DNA from: Bacillota bacterium
GTDB taxonomy: Bacteria; Bacillota; Clostridia; Lachnospirales; Cellulosilyticaceae
NCBI GenBank assembly: GCA_023393125.1
Contig: JAEWMQ010000022.1
Span: 1 to 64,000 of the forward strand
DNA length: 64,000 nucleotides
Direction: 5' to 3'
Positions 1 to 7,561 of this stretch are shown piece after piece (within the stretch, counting starts at the first letter, position 1; each line of letters opens with the position of its first letter). The translations under genes were made by a program, and so were the position numbers. The notes below the pieces were generated by a model. The model saw nothing but the letters and a program-made list of their open reading frames with translations. It was not told where the DNA came from and did no database searches.

Positions 1-997
1 CACTCATATCTTCTAACATACCACCAAGTGATTCTGTTACCCATGTTGGGTCTCCTGAGAATAATTCGTTGTATTCTGGAGTTCTAAGGAATCTGATGAT
101 ACGAAGTTTCATGATAAATTGGTCAATAATTTCTTGAACTTCTTGTTCTGTAAGTTTTCCTTCTTGTAAGTCTCTTTCTGCATAAATATCAAGGAATGTA
201 GATGTACGACCAATTGACATTGCTGCACCATCTTGCTCTTTAGTTGCTGCAAGATAAGCTAAGTATAACCACTGCGTTGCTTCTTGGAAATTTTCAGCTG
301 GTCTAGATAAATCAAAGCCATACATTTGGCCTAATTCTTTAAGTTCATTTAAAGCTTTGATTTGTTCTGCAAGTTCTTCGCAGTCTCTCATTGTTTCAGC
401 TGTAAATACTTTAGAACGCTCTTCTTTATCTTTCATTTTGAATTCGATTAATTTATCAATTCCGTAAAGAGCAACTCTTCTGTAGTCACCAATAATACGT
501 CCACGACCGTAGGCATCTGGAAGACCAGTAACAACACCTACTTTACGTGCTGTACGGATATCTTTGTTATAGACATCGAATACCCCTTGGTTATGTGTTT
601 TTCTATATTTAGTGAAGATCTCTTTCATTTCTGGATCTACTTCATAGTCGTAAGCTTTTAAGGCATTTTCTACAACTCTCATACCACCAAATGGATGACA
701 GCTTCTTACAAGTGGTGCATCTGTTTGAAGACCAACAATTTTTTCTTTATCTTTATTGATGTATCCTGCTGCGTGAGAAGTGATTGTTGCTACTGTTTTA
801 GTATCTGCAAAACAACCTCTTTCTCTTTCTTTTACCATAAGCTCACTAAGCTCATTCCAAAGATCTAATGTATCTTGTGTAGGACCAGCTAAGAAACTAT
901 CGTCACCTGTATATTCTGTATAGTTGTTAACGATGAAGTCTCTTACATTAATTTCATTTTCCCATGCACCTGATTTGAAATTTCTCCAGTATGTCAT
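1..997 (-). CDS. pflB: Formate acetyltransferase (pyruvate formate-lyase), N-terminal part, runs off window
   Basis: Glycyl-radical enzyme that converts pyruvate and CoA to acetyl-CoA and formate in the anaerobic cytoplasm. About 332 residues are visible, beginning MTYWRNFKSGAWE, with PFL-domain stretches such as PLVRSCHPFGGMR, GLPDAYGRGRIIGDYRRVALYG and QFIMKLRIIRFLRTPEYNELF. The catalytic cysteine pair and the C-terminal radical glycine lie outside the window. In the reading frame a stop (TGA) sits eight codons before the ATG at 997, so only this ATG or a GTG two codons earlier can be the start. Neither has a normally spaced ribosome binding site; the near-perfect one at 1042-1050 is 45 nt away, beyond a hairpin (see separate entry). 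Confidence 0.96.
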   Translation of the reverse strand, partial: MTYWRNFKSGAWENEINVRDFIVNNYTEYTGDDSFLAGPTQDTLDLWNELSELMVKERERGCFADTKTVATITSHAAGYINKDKEKIVGLQTDAPLVRSCHPFGGMRVVENALKAYDYEVDPEMKEIFTKYRKTHNQGVFDVYNKDIRTARKVGVVTGLPDAYGRGRIIGDYRRVALYGIDKLIEFKMKDKEERSKVFTAETMRDCEELAEQIKALNELKELGQMYGFDLSRPAENFQEATQWLYLAYLAATKEQDGAAMSIGRTSTFLDIYAERDLQEGKLTEQEVQEIIDQFIMKLRIIRFLRTPEYNELFSGDPTWVTESLGGMLEDMS

Positions 998-1003
998 ATG
1001 CAC

Positions 1004-1050
1004 TGTAGAAGTGATTAGTCAATTGACTAGCCTCTTCTACTTCACCCCCT
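1004..1050 (-). promoter_or_regulatory. Distant Shine-Dalgarno plus hairpin before pflB start
   Basis: In the mRNA, AAGGGGGTGA (ending at 1042) is a 9/10 match to the ideal ribosome binding site but is 45 nt upstream of the ATG. Between them positions 1040-1005 form an imperfect hairpin: GTAGAAG pairs with CTTCTAC (7 bp), then GG with UC, then UAGUC with GACUA, around an AAUU loop. If folded, only about 8 unpaired nt separate the Shine-Dalgarno from the ATG, which is normal spacing. The fold is predicted by eye. Structure-bridged initiation is known in principle (for example phage T4 gene 38). Confidence 0.6.
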
Positions 1051-1097
1051 TTGAAGTAATTTATAATGTCGATTAATAATTAAGTACAGATAATAAT

Positions 1098-1112
1098 TGT
1101 ATACAGTATACA
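1098..1112. promoter_or_regulatory. Perfect 15-bp palindrome, candidate operator
   Basis: TGTATACAGTATACA is a perfect inverted repeat (7+1+7) lying about 18 bp downstream of the candidate pflB -10. An operator just after a promoter is a usual repressor position. The inner 8-mer TGTATACA also occurs at the mgsA and pta promoters. No regulator can be assigned from the sequence. Confidence 0.4.
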
Positions 1113-1130
1113 TAACTTATCCTTACATAT

Positions 1131-1158
1131 ATTATCATATAATCCAATATTTGTGCAA
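1131..1158 (-). promoter_or_regulatory. Candidate pflB promoter
   Basis: TTGCAC (1158-1153), 16 bp, GATAAT (1136-1131). The -10 matches 5/6 and the -35 is weak (3/6). It would give a leader of roughly 125 nt that carries the palindrome at 1098-1112 and the start-site hairpin. A second TATAAA closer to the gene (around 1072) is an alternative. Confidence 0.4.
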
Positions 1159-1207
1159 TAGAAATTAATAATTAGAAATAAATAAAATTTTTCTTAATAT
1201 TTTATCC

Positions 1208-1699
1208 CTAAATCATTTCTTCATTATTAGCATAAGCCTGTGTACGTGAATGAATACGTTTTGCATAATCAATAATTTTACGTTCATAGGTTTCTACCAT
1301 TAATGGAGATTGAATTAAAAAATCAGCCGTTGATTGATTGGTAGCTACAGGTATATCATATAGTGCAGCAATACGAAGTAATGCTTTTACGTCAGGATCA
1401 TGTGGTTGTGACGCAAGAGGATCCCAAAAGAAAATCATAAAATCTATTTTACATTCTACAATACGGCAACCTATTTGTTGATCCCCACCTAATGGCCCAC
1501 TATTAAATGCAGTAACAGGCAAATCTGTTTCTGCTGCAATAAGCTTTGCTGTAGTACCAGTACCACAAAGAAAATGTCTGCTTAATTTATCTTTATTATT
1601 TTGCACCCACTCAATAATATCTCTTTTACGATTATCATGAGCAATAAGTGCTATACTTTTCTGTTTCTCCATTTTTACAATCTTATAGTCTTTATCCAC
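1208..1699 (-). CDS. mgsA: Methylglyoxal synthase
   Basis: Converts dihydroxyacetone phosphate to methylglyoxal and phosphate, an overflow route of glycolysis. The 163-residue protein carries the family signatures: IALIAHDNRK near the N-terminus, CGTGTTAKLI for phosphate binding, FNSGPLGGDQQIG with the catalytic aspartate, FFWDPLASQPHDPD, and IPVATNQSTADFL. Length is close to the usual 130-155 residues plus a short C-terminal tail. The start is a GTG at 1699, eight or so nucleotides after AGGGAG; an internal ATG nine codons later has no better site. It lies 50 bp downstream of the helicase gene on the same strand. A TATAAT (1755-1750) over the helicase stop codon may give it its own promoter. 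Confidence 0.96.
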   Translation of the reverse strand: MDKDYKIVKMEKQKSIALIAHDNRKRDIIEWVQNNKDKLSRHFLCGTGTTAKLIAAETDLPVTAFNSGPLGGDQQIGCRIVECKIDFMIFFWDPLASQPHDPDVKALLRIAALYDIPVATNQSTADFLIQSPLMVETYERKIIDYAKRIHSRTQAYANNEEMI

Positions 1700-1742
1700 T
1701 TTTCTTCTCCCTATTCATTTTATTTACTTTAATATTTTTAAC

Positions 1743-1755
1743 TGTATACATTATA
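1743..1755 (-). promoter_or_regulatory. Candidate mgsA -10 with adjacent TGTATACA box
   Basis: TATAAT (1755-1750) overlaps the stop codon of the upstream helicase gene and is immediately followed by the 8-bp palindrome TGTATACA (1743-1750). No good -35 is seen, so the promoter call is weak. The box matches the one found at pflB and pta. Confidence 0.3.
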
Positions 1756-4264
1756 ACGTATCTTTTGATATTCCTCCATATTTTTTTACTGTTTTATAGC
1801 GTTCACTAATCTGATCAATAAAAATGCTTTTTTTGGCTTCTTGATGATAAGAAATAAAAAGTTTCTTTTTGGCTCTTGTAAGGGCTACATAAAAAAGCCT
1901 CATTTCTTCCCCCAATTGATGTTCCTTAAGACTCCTATAAGACGGAAAAACTTTATCATTGCAACCTGCGATATAAACTTCATCAAATTCTAATCCTTTA
2001 GCTTGATGTATTGTAATAATGGGAATACGACCTTTAAACAAATCACTTTGTTCTACTTCACTATAATGTAATGCTGAAAACGCTAATAAGTTAATAATGT
2101 TATCTTCATATGAGAGTGTTTTGTCTTCTAATTCGTTTATTATGCGATATAAGTTCCTTATGATTTCAATCTGAGACGCACTATAATAATCTTTAAAACT
2201 GCACTCATTCATTAAATAACTTAATCCCTCCGTCAAGTTATGAGTTAATAGATAACTTTTAATAGCAGCTAGCTTTTCCCTATACTCATTTAAATAACTG
2301 CCATAAGCTTCTATCTTTTCTAGGCGTTCTTGCTTTTTCTCTTCAATACATTTTAAAAGATGACTAAGTACCTCACTGGTAGCTAAAATATCTTGCATGG
2401 CATTATGTGTAGGTGCCGTTTCAGTTACAATCAACTTTGAGAGTGTTTCTAATTTATGATTACTTAACTTTGGATATACCTTATAAGCTAAATCTAAGGT
2501 GTCATATACATGATATCCTTCTATAGGTGCTAAATTATTGCGATTCATCATACTTTTAATAATCTGTAAATCATAATTCACATTATGTCCTACCAGAACT
2601 GCACCTTGAATAAAATGAGCGAACTGCATTAGGGCTTCTTTGGGTTCTATCCCTTCTTTTTGTAGTATTTCATCAGAAAACCCATGGACATAATAGGAAT
2701 CCCCTACCGACTTTGTTGGTCTTAATAGAAGATCAAGTTGTTCTACTACACCTTTTTTACCATAACGAATGGCAGCAATTTGAATAATATCATCTTTGGT
2801 TGTTGATAGCCCAGTAGATTCTACATCCAGTACAACAATATCCTCATGAGCATATGCTTCAAATAAAATAGCATAAGGATCATTTGAATCGCTTCGAAAC
2901 CAATCATGAAGATACATATAACAAGATTTACAACTTCTTAACTCTCCTAGTAACCAACTCGGCATATTTAAATAGGGATGCTCACCTAACTTTAACAAGG
3001 CATGCCCATTTCTATCATTAATACTATAGTCATAAAAAGCCAATAATTCTTTGACTTCTTTCTTTCTAAAAAACTTAGTATCTTCTATAACTGTACATTC
3101 AATCCCACTTTTACTAAAAGCCTGTGCAATTTTCTTTGCATATTCATTAGTTCTGGTAAGTATCGCTATACTACTCGTATTTTCTTTACTTTTTTTAATG
3201 GCCGCTTTTAGTAGGCTAATTTCTTGTTCTTTTGTTCCTGCTTCTAAAAGTGTAATCTTTTCCCCTTCACTACTTGCCATGGTCATACACTGCATAGGAT
3301 ATAACTGGCTACTTGAAATATAGCCATTGGCTGCTTCCAGGAGATTTTTAGTAGAACGATAATTAATCTTTAGATGAATTTCTAATGGACTAAAGTCCTG
3401 TCTAAACTCTGCCGTCATTTGATGAGGATTAGAGCCTCTCCATTCATAAATAGTTTGATTAAAATCCCCAAATAAAGAAAGCTGCTTACCTGCTAATAAC
3501 TTTAAGATATCATACTCCCTACTACTAGTATCTTGCATTTCATCAACTTGAATTACATCATATTGATTTCTCCATTTAGCTAAAATTTCTGGCTGCTCTA
3601 ATAAATACTTTGCTTCTACAATAAGATCCATAAAATCAATACAATTGTTTTCTAATAAATATCTTCTATACGTATTCAATAGTTTTAACCCAAAACGCCT
3701 TAAAAATGAATCTTCTTTTCTTCTCCCTAATTGCCCTAACTGCTCCTGAGATTTAAAATAATCTTCTACTATTATTTTATATTGATAACGTTCTTCTAAT
3801 GAGAAAGTTAAACTATGCCTCTTAATATTTTCAAAAAAACTTATAATTTGTTGATAATAAATACTTTCATCAGTAAGCTTGTTGATTCGCATAATCTTTT
3901 CTACAATAGCTAGGCTATCAGTCTCATCAATTAAAGTACAAGGAAATGAAAAATGTGAGCTCTCTTTTTCATGATTAATTAAATAGTAACAGAAGGAATG
4001 AAAAGTTTTAATCATCATTTTTTTGGATTGTTCAGGTATGTAAAGCTGTATACGCTCCTTCATTTCCTTAGCTGCTTTATTGGTAAAGGTTAAACACAGA
4101 ATTTTTTCTGGTTTTTGTTGATGCTGTACTAGATAAGCTGTACGCAAGGCAATTACCTTTGTTTTACCTGTTCCTGCCGGCGCTAGAACCAATAGGTTTT
4201 GATCAAGTATATCCACTACTTGTTTTTGTTCATTATTTAATACCCTATAGTCTGCATCAAACAT
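1751..4264 (-). CDS. UvrD/Rep-family helicase with inserted DEDDh exonuclease domain
   Basis: An 837-residue superfamily 1 DNA helicase. Walker A APAGTGKT is at residues 28-35, the DExx motif appears as DEMQD near 240, HQAKGLEFDEVYIAG near 760 and LFYVALTRAKKKLFI near 795. Between helicase segments, at about residues 470-630, sits a DnaQ-like 3'-5' exonuclease with all DEDDh residues visible: VLDVESTGL, GHNVNYD and HNAMQD. Such helicase-exonuclease proteins are expected to act in DNA repair or replication; the exact role is not known to me. The start is placed at 4264 (MFDADYR) because GAGGTGAAAGT precedes it; an upstream in-frame start has no ribosome binding site. It is transcribed divergently from the methyltransferase gene at 4395. 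Confidence 0.9.
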   Translation of the reverse strand: MFDADYRVLNNEQKQVVDILDQNLLVLAPAGTGKTKVIALRTAYLVQHQQKPEKILCLTFTNKAAKEMKERIQLYIPEQSKKMMIKTFHSFCYYLINHEKESSHFSFPCTLIDETDSLAIVEKIMRINKLTDESIYYQQIISFFENIKRHSLTFSLEERYQYKIIVEDYFKSQEQLGQLGRRKEDSFLRRFGLKLLNTYRRYLLENNCIDFMDLIVEAKYLLEQPEILAKWRNQYDVIQVDEMQDTSSREYDILKLLAGKQLSLFGDFNQTIYEWRGSNPHQMTAEFRQDFSPLEIHLKINYRSTKNLLEAANGYISSSQLYPMQCMTMASSEGEKITLLEAGTKEQEISLLKAAIKKSKENTSSIAILTRTNEYAKKIAQAFSKSGIECTVIEDTKFFRKKEVKELLAFYDYSINDRNGHALLKLGEHPYLNMPSWLLGELRSCKSCYMYLHDWFRSDSNDPYAILFEAYAHEDIVVLDVESTGLSTTKDDIIQIAAIRYGKKGVVEQLDLLLRPTKSVGDSYYVHGFSDEILQKEGIEPKEALMQFAHFIQGAVLVGHNVNYDLQIIKSMMNRNNLAPIEGYHVYDTLDLAYKVYPKLSNHKLETLSKLIVTETAPTHNAMQDILATSEVLSHLLKCIEEKKQERLEKIEAYGSYLNEYREKLAAIKSYLLTHNLTEGLSYLMNECSFKDYYSASQIEIIRNLYRIINELEDKTLSYEDNIINLLAFSALHYSEVEQSDLFKGRIPIITIHQAKGLEFDEVYIAGCNDKVFPSYRSLKEHQLGEEMRLFYVALTRAKKKLFISYHQEAKKSIFIDQISERYKTVKKYGGISKDTL

Positions 4265-4286
4265 ACTTTCACCTCTTTTCACTTGT

Positions 4287-4315
4287 ATTATAGCACAGCT
4301 CATTAACTGTAGCTA
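4287..4315 (-). promoter_or_regulatory. Promoter of the helicase gene
   Basis: Extended -10 TGcTATAAT (TATAAT at 4292-4287), with a weak TAGCTA 17 bp upstream (4315-4310). The leader would be only about 15 nt. It faces away from the plus-strand promoter at 4320-4348. Confidence 0.55.
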
Positions 4316-4319
4316 TTTA

Positions 4320-4348
4320 TTGCTATCACTATGAATTTATGCTATAAT
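4320..4348 (+). promoter_or_regulatory. Promoter of the methyltransferase-RNase H-like operon
   Basis: TTGCTA (4320-4325), 17 bp, TATAAT (4343-4348), with an extended TG one base before the -10. It lies about 47 bp upstream of the proposed start at 4395. Confidence 0.7.
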
Positions 4349-4394
4349 GTGCACCATAAAATCTTAATATTTTACAAAGATAATGGAGAAATTT

Positions 4395-5558
4395 ATGAAT
4401 ACATTAATCAATCTTATTTTAGATGCGATGGAAAACAATACCTTTATTCGTTGCATTTGGAGTAATCCACGTCAAGCATCTGATTGCAAGAAAATAGCTA
4501 TACGACCCATACTCATTAAAGAAAACTTGTTTTATCAAATTTCCAAAACAATAGATACCAAGGAATATCATCAGAATCTCTCTCTAGTAGAGCTTCAGAA
4601 CTGGATTCCTGAAAACTGCTTTGTCTTTAAACAATTTCAACTCTTCACTACAACTGAAGACTATCATGCTTTAATTAATAAGAAACAGAAGGCCACAATC
4701 AAAAAATCTTCACCTAGCCTCACACTTCCTGCTTCTCTTTCTCATAATAGACAAAAAAAATACATTTTAGACACGCCTTCCTCCATGCCTTTTTTGAAAT
4801 CCCTAGGCCTTATGGATGAACATGGTCAAATCAAACCTTCTAAATATGACAAATATAAGCAAATTAATCGTTACTTAGAAATAGTAGCTGATAGCATTGC
4901 CGAGGTACCTGAAAAAAAACTTCGCATTATTGATTTTGGTTGCGGTAAATCTTATTTAACTTTTGCATTATATCATTATCTAACTGTCCTTTTAGAAAAA
5001 GAAGTGGAAGTTATTGGACTAGACTTAAAAGCAGACGTTATTGCCTTTTGCAAGGATTTAGCAAAACAACTTGGCTATACCAACCTGCATTTTCAAGTAG
5101 GTGATATTGGAAAATACACAACTGATCAACCCATAGATATGGTAGTTTCCTTACATGCCTGTAATACTGCAACTGATGCGGCCATTGAAAAAGCTATCCG
5201 TTGGAAAAGTAAAATTATTCTTGCCGTTCCTTGTTGCCACCATGAAGCTTATACACAAATTCAAAATGATAGTTTAAATCCTATTTTAAAACATGGTATC
5301 TTAAAAGAACGTATTGCAGCTCTTGTAACAGATGGACTTCGTGCACAACTTTTAGAAACTGTTGGATATAAAGTGAATATGATTGAATTTATCGATATGG
5401 CGCATACACCTAAAAATATTTTAATCAAAGCTATTTTAAAGAAGAATAGTCAATTTGATCCTAATGCTTATAGTACCTATGAAGAAACCTCAGATATGCT
5501 TCATTTAAACTTAAGTCTTCCTAAAATGTTAAATGATTTGCTAGAAAAAGAGGTATAA
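4395..5558 (+). CDS. Class I SAM-dependent methyltransferase (Methyltransf_32-like)
   Basis: A 387-residue protein with a C-terminal Rossmann methyltransferase fold. Motif I IIDFGCGKSYLTFALYHYL is near residue 180, followed by VIGLDLKADVI, VVSLHACNTATDAAI and the conserved VPCCHHEA. These features fit the family that includes predicted RNA-directed methyltransferases; the substrate cannot be told from the sequence. The N-terminal 150 residues look like a separate recognition domain. The ATG at 4395 is chosen because TGGAGAA lies just upstream, whereas the ATG at 4383 overlaps that site. It is followed after 4 bp by an RNase H-like gene, so the two are probably co-translated. Confidence 0.8.
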   Translation: MNTLINLILDAMENNTFIRCIWSNPRQASDCKKIAIRPILIKENLFYQISKTIDTKEYHQNLSLVELQNWIPENCFVFKQFQLFTTTEDYHALINKKQKATIKKSSPSLTLPASLSHNRQKKYILDTPSSMPFLKSLGLMDEHGQIKPSKYDKYKQINRYLEIVADSIAEVPEKKLRIIDFGCGKSYLTFALYHYLTVLLEKEVEVIGLDLKADVIAFCKDLAKQLGYTNLHFQVGDIGKYTTDQPIDMVVSLHACNTATDAAIEKAIRWKSKIILAVPCCHHEAYTQIQNDSLNPILKHGILKERIAALVTDGLRAQLLETVGYKVNMIEFIDMAHTPKNILIKAILKKNSQFDPNAYSTYEETSDMLHLNLSLPKMLNDLLEKEV

Positions 5559-5562
5559 AATA

Positions 5563-6570
5563 ATGTCTCTTTCTCTTCTGAATAAGAAGCATTTTTTGCT
5601 TGATATTGAAACAAGTGGTTTGAATAAACATATAGATTATGTCGTTTGTATTGGTATTACTTTTACAAATGAAAAAGATGAAGTCACTGAGCATCAATGG
5701 ATGCTTCAATTACCAGAGGAAGAAAAAGAACTCTTAAAACATTTTTTAGAGTTTACTCAAGACTTCTCACATGTTTATACCTATGGTGGCAAGCATTTTG
5801 ATTGGCCTTTTTTATTAGCTAGATGTGCCTTTCATCAACTAGACCTATCCATGCTCCAAAGTCTTCATCTTATAGATATGAAAAAAAGTTTACAACACTT
5901 TGGTGCTACTCGTGTCAATTTAGAAGATGCTTTAGGCGCTGTACGCCATTCTACTACTTCTGGAAAAGCTTTAGCTAAAATATATAAGACTTATCAGTCT
6001 TGTGGGGAAACGATTTATAAAAGGCTTATTTTAGATCATAATAAGGACGAGCTTTCTACTCTATTAAATTTTTATGAACTTTATCAAACACTCTATCATT
6101 TAAAGCATTATCGTTTTATTCGTATGACAGAATCATCTGACTCTATAAGTTTTTCCTTTGAAGTACCCTACATTTTTAATACAAGCTTTCAAGGCTACTC
6201 TAAAAATATAGCTATCTATTGGACGCCAGGAACACAAACACTAGATATTAAAGTAGCCTTTTCTTGGCTTAACTTAAAGCAGTATCTTACTCCTTACAAG
6301 GATTATTATTATATTCCTTCTCAAAACCAACTGCTCCATCGTACACTGGCAAGTTTTGTAGCTGCACCAGATAAGAGAAAAGCTTCAAAAGAAGAATGTA
6401 CGATTTACAAGGAGGATAATTACATCCCACTCTATACAACTTATAAGCTTAGTACTTCTATTTGGTATGATTCACATCATATGCCTTATCTAAAAATGAG
6501 TGATTTTTCTCCTTCTATTTTAGCAGATCAGCTTTTTTATTTGCTTTTTTCTAACAAAAAAACTTCTTAA
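5563..6570 (+). CDS. RNase H-like (YprB-type) nuclease domain protein
   Basis: A 335-residue protein with an N-terminal RNase H-fold exonuclease-like domain (residues 8-160): LLDIETSGL carries the first acidic pair, YGGKHFDWPFLLARC the next aspartate, LIDMKKSL another, and LEDALGAV follows. This resembles the YprB ribonuclease H-like domain (RNase_H_2). The C-terminal half has no recognisable domain. It starts 4 bp after the methyltransferase gene, with AGAGG inside the end of that gene. Together they suggest a nucleic-acid, perhaps RNA, processing pair; this is inference. Confidence 0.75.
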   Translation: MSLSLLNKKHFLLDIETSGLNKHIDYVVCIGITFTNEKDEVTEHQWMLQLPEEEKELLKHFLEFTQDFSHVYTYGGKHFDWPFLLARCAFHQLDLSMLQSLHLIDMKKSLQHFGATRVNLEDALGAVRHSTTSGKALAKIYKTYQSCGETIYKRLILDHNKDELSTLLNFYELYQTLYHLKHYRFIRMTESSDSISFSFEVPYIFNTSFQGYSKNIAIYWTPGTQTLDIKVAFSWLNLKQYLTPYKDYYYIPSQNQLLHRTLASFVAAPDKRKASKEECTIYKEDNYIPLYTTYKLSTSIWYDSHHMPYLKMSDFSPSILADQLFYLLFSNKKTS

Positions 6571-6605
6571 GCATGGGAGCATTCTCCTTCTTAAGAAGTT
6601 TTTAA
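6557..6605. terminator. Bidirectional intrinsic terminator
   Basis: An AAACTTCTTAAG / CTTAAGAAGTTT inverted repeat with an 18-nt loop and runs of A or T on both sides. It overlaps the stop codon of the plus-strand gene and also lies just past the minus-strand small gene that ends at 6608. Confidence 0.8.
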
Positions 6606-6607
6606 TT

Positions 6608-6745
6608 TTATTCAGCTTTATTTATTTGCTGTTCTTGCTTTGCTTGCTGCTCTTTTTCCTTGGACTCTTTAATAAAAGCACCTAATTCTTTAATTGCTTC
6701 ATCCCATGTTTTAAGTTTCTTATCTGATTGATTGTAATCACTCAT
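6608..6745 (-). CDS. Small highly charged protein, 45 residues, function unknown
   Basis: Encodes a 45-residue protein starting MSDYNQSDKKLKTWDEAIKE and ending in a Lys/Glu/Gln-rich helix. GAGGAG precedes the ATG by 9 nt, the gene begins 24 bp after cheR on the same strand and ends immediately before a terminator, so it reads as a real last gene of the rpiR-aroH-cmk-ispH-cheR operon. No cysteine, signal peptide or membrane segment is present. I do not recognise a family. Confidence 0.65.
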   Translation of the reverse strand: MSDYNQSDKKLKTWDEAIKELGAFIKESKEKEQQAKQEQQINKAE

Positions 6746-6769
6746 TTAATTTACTCCTCATAGTCATAC

Positions 6770-7549
6770 TTACTTTTTTGGTTTAGCTTTTTGATAAAAA
6801 AAGATTTTATTAGGTTCGAACCCATATTCTTGACACATAATAATTTGTTCTGTACTTCCTACAAATAAAATGCCTTCATCAACTAAAGCTTCATTAAATT
6901 TATGATAAATTTCTTTTTTAGCTTCTTCAGTAAAATAAATAAGTACATTACGGCAAACAATAAGGTCCATTCCTGTAGGATATGGATCTTTTAATAAATT
7001 ATGTTGTTTAAAAGTAATACACTTTTTAACTTGCTCTGAAATGCGATAACCACCATTTTCTTCTTTTATATACAAGTCTCTAAATTCCTTAGGTATATTC
7101 GTCATATTACGACTACTATAAAATCCTTCTTGAGCTTTAGCTAATACTTCTTTATCAATATCTGTTGCTAAAATCTGAATTTGGCTAAGTGGCACTATTT
7201 TAGAAAGTACCATTGCCAAAGAATATGGTTCATCACCAGTAGAACACGCTGCACTCCATATTTTAAGCACCCGTTTTTTCTCTAATAAAAGTGGAAAAAT
7301 ATGTGCTTCCAAAATTTCCCACTGTGATGGATTTCTAAAAAATTCTGTAACATTAATGGTTAAGTATGCCACAAAATCCTCTAGCATTTTACGATCTTTT
7401 TTTAACACCTGTAGGTATTCATCATATCCTGAGCATAAATGCTTCCTGATTAGTGCATCTATTCTCCTCTTCATTTGATTTTCTTTATAAGCTGACAGAT
7501 TAATTCCAGTTAAAGTTAAGATCTGCTGCTTAAACCCCTCATAATTCAT
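6770..7549 (-). CDS. cheR: CheR-type protein-glutamate O-methyltransferase
   Basis: A 259-residue chemoreceptor methyltransferase that uses SAM to methylate receptor glutamates. The N-terminal CheR helical domain (residues 1-60) is followed by the SAM domain with VTEFFRNPSQW, WSAACSTGDEPYSLAM, ILATDIDKEVL and LIVCRNVLIYF. Length is normal. The site GGGG lies before the ATG. It sits 12 bp after ispH, with no other chemotaxis gene nearby, so it may serve a chemotaxis system encoded elsewhere or another signalling role. Confidence 0.93.
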   Translation of the reverse strand: MNYEGFKQQILTLTGINLSAYKENQMKRRIDALIRKHLCSGYDEYLQVLKKDRKMLEDFVAYLTINVTEFFRNPSQWEILEAHIFPLLLEKKRVLKIWSAACSTGDEPYSLAMVLSKIVPLSQIQILATDIDKEVLAKAQEGFYSSRNMTNIPKEFRDLYIKEENGGYRISEQVKKCITFKQHNLLKDPYPTGMDLIVCRNVLIYFTEEAKKEIYHKFNEALVDEGILFVGSTEQIIMCQEYGFEPNKIFFYQKAKPKK

Positions 7550-7561
7550 GATTCTACCCCT

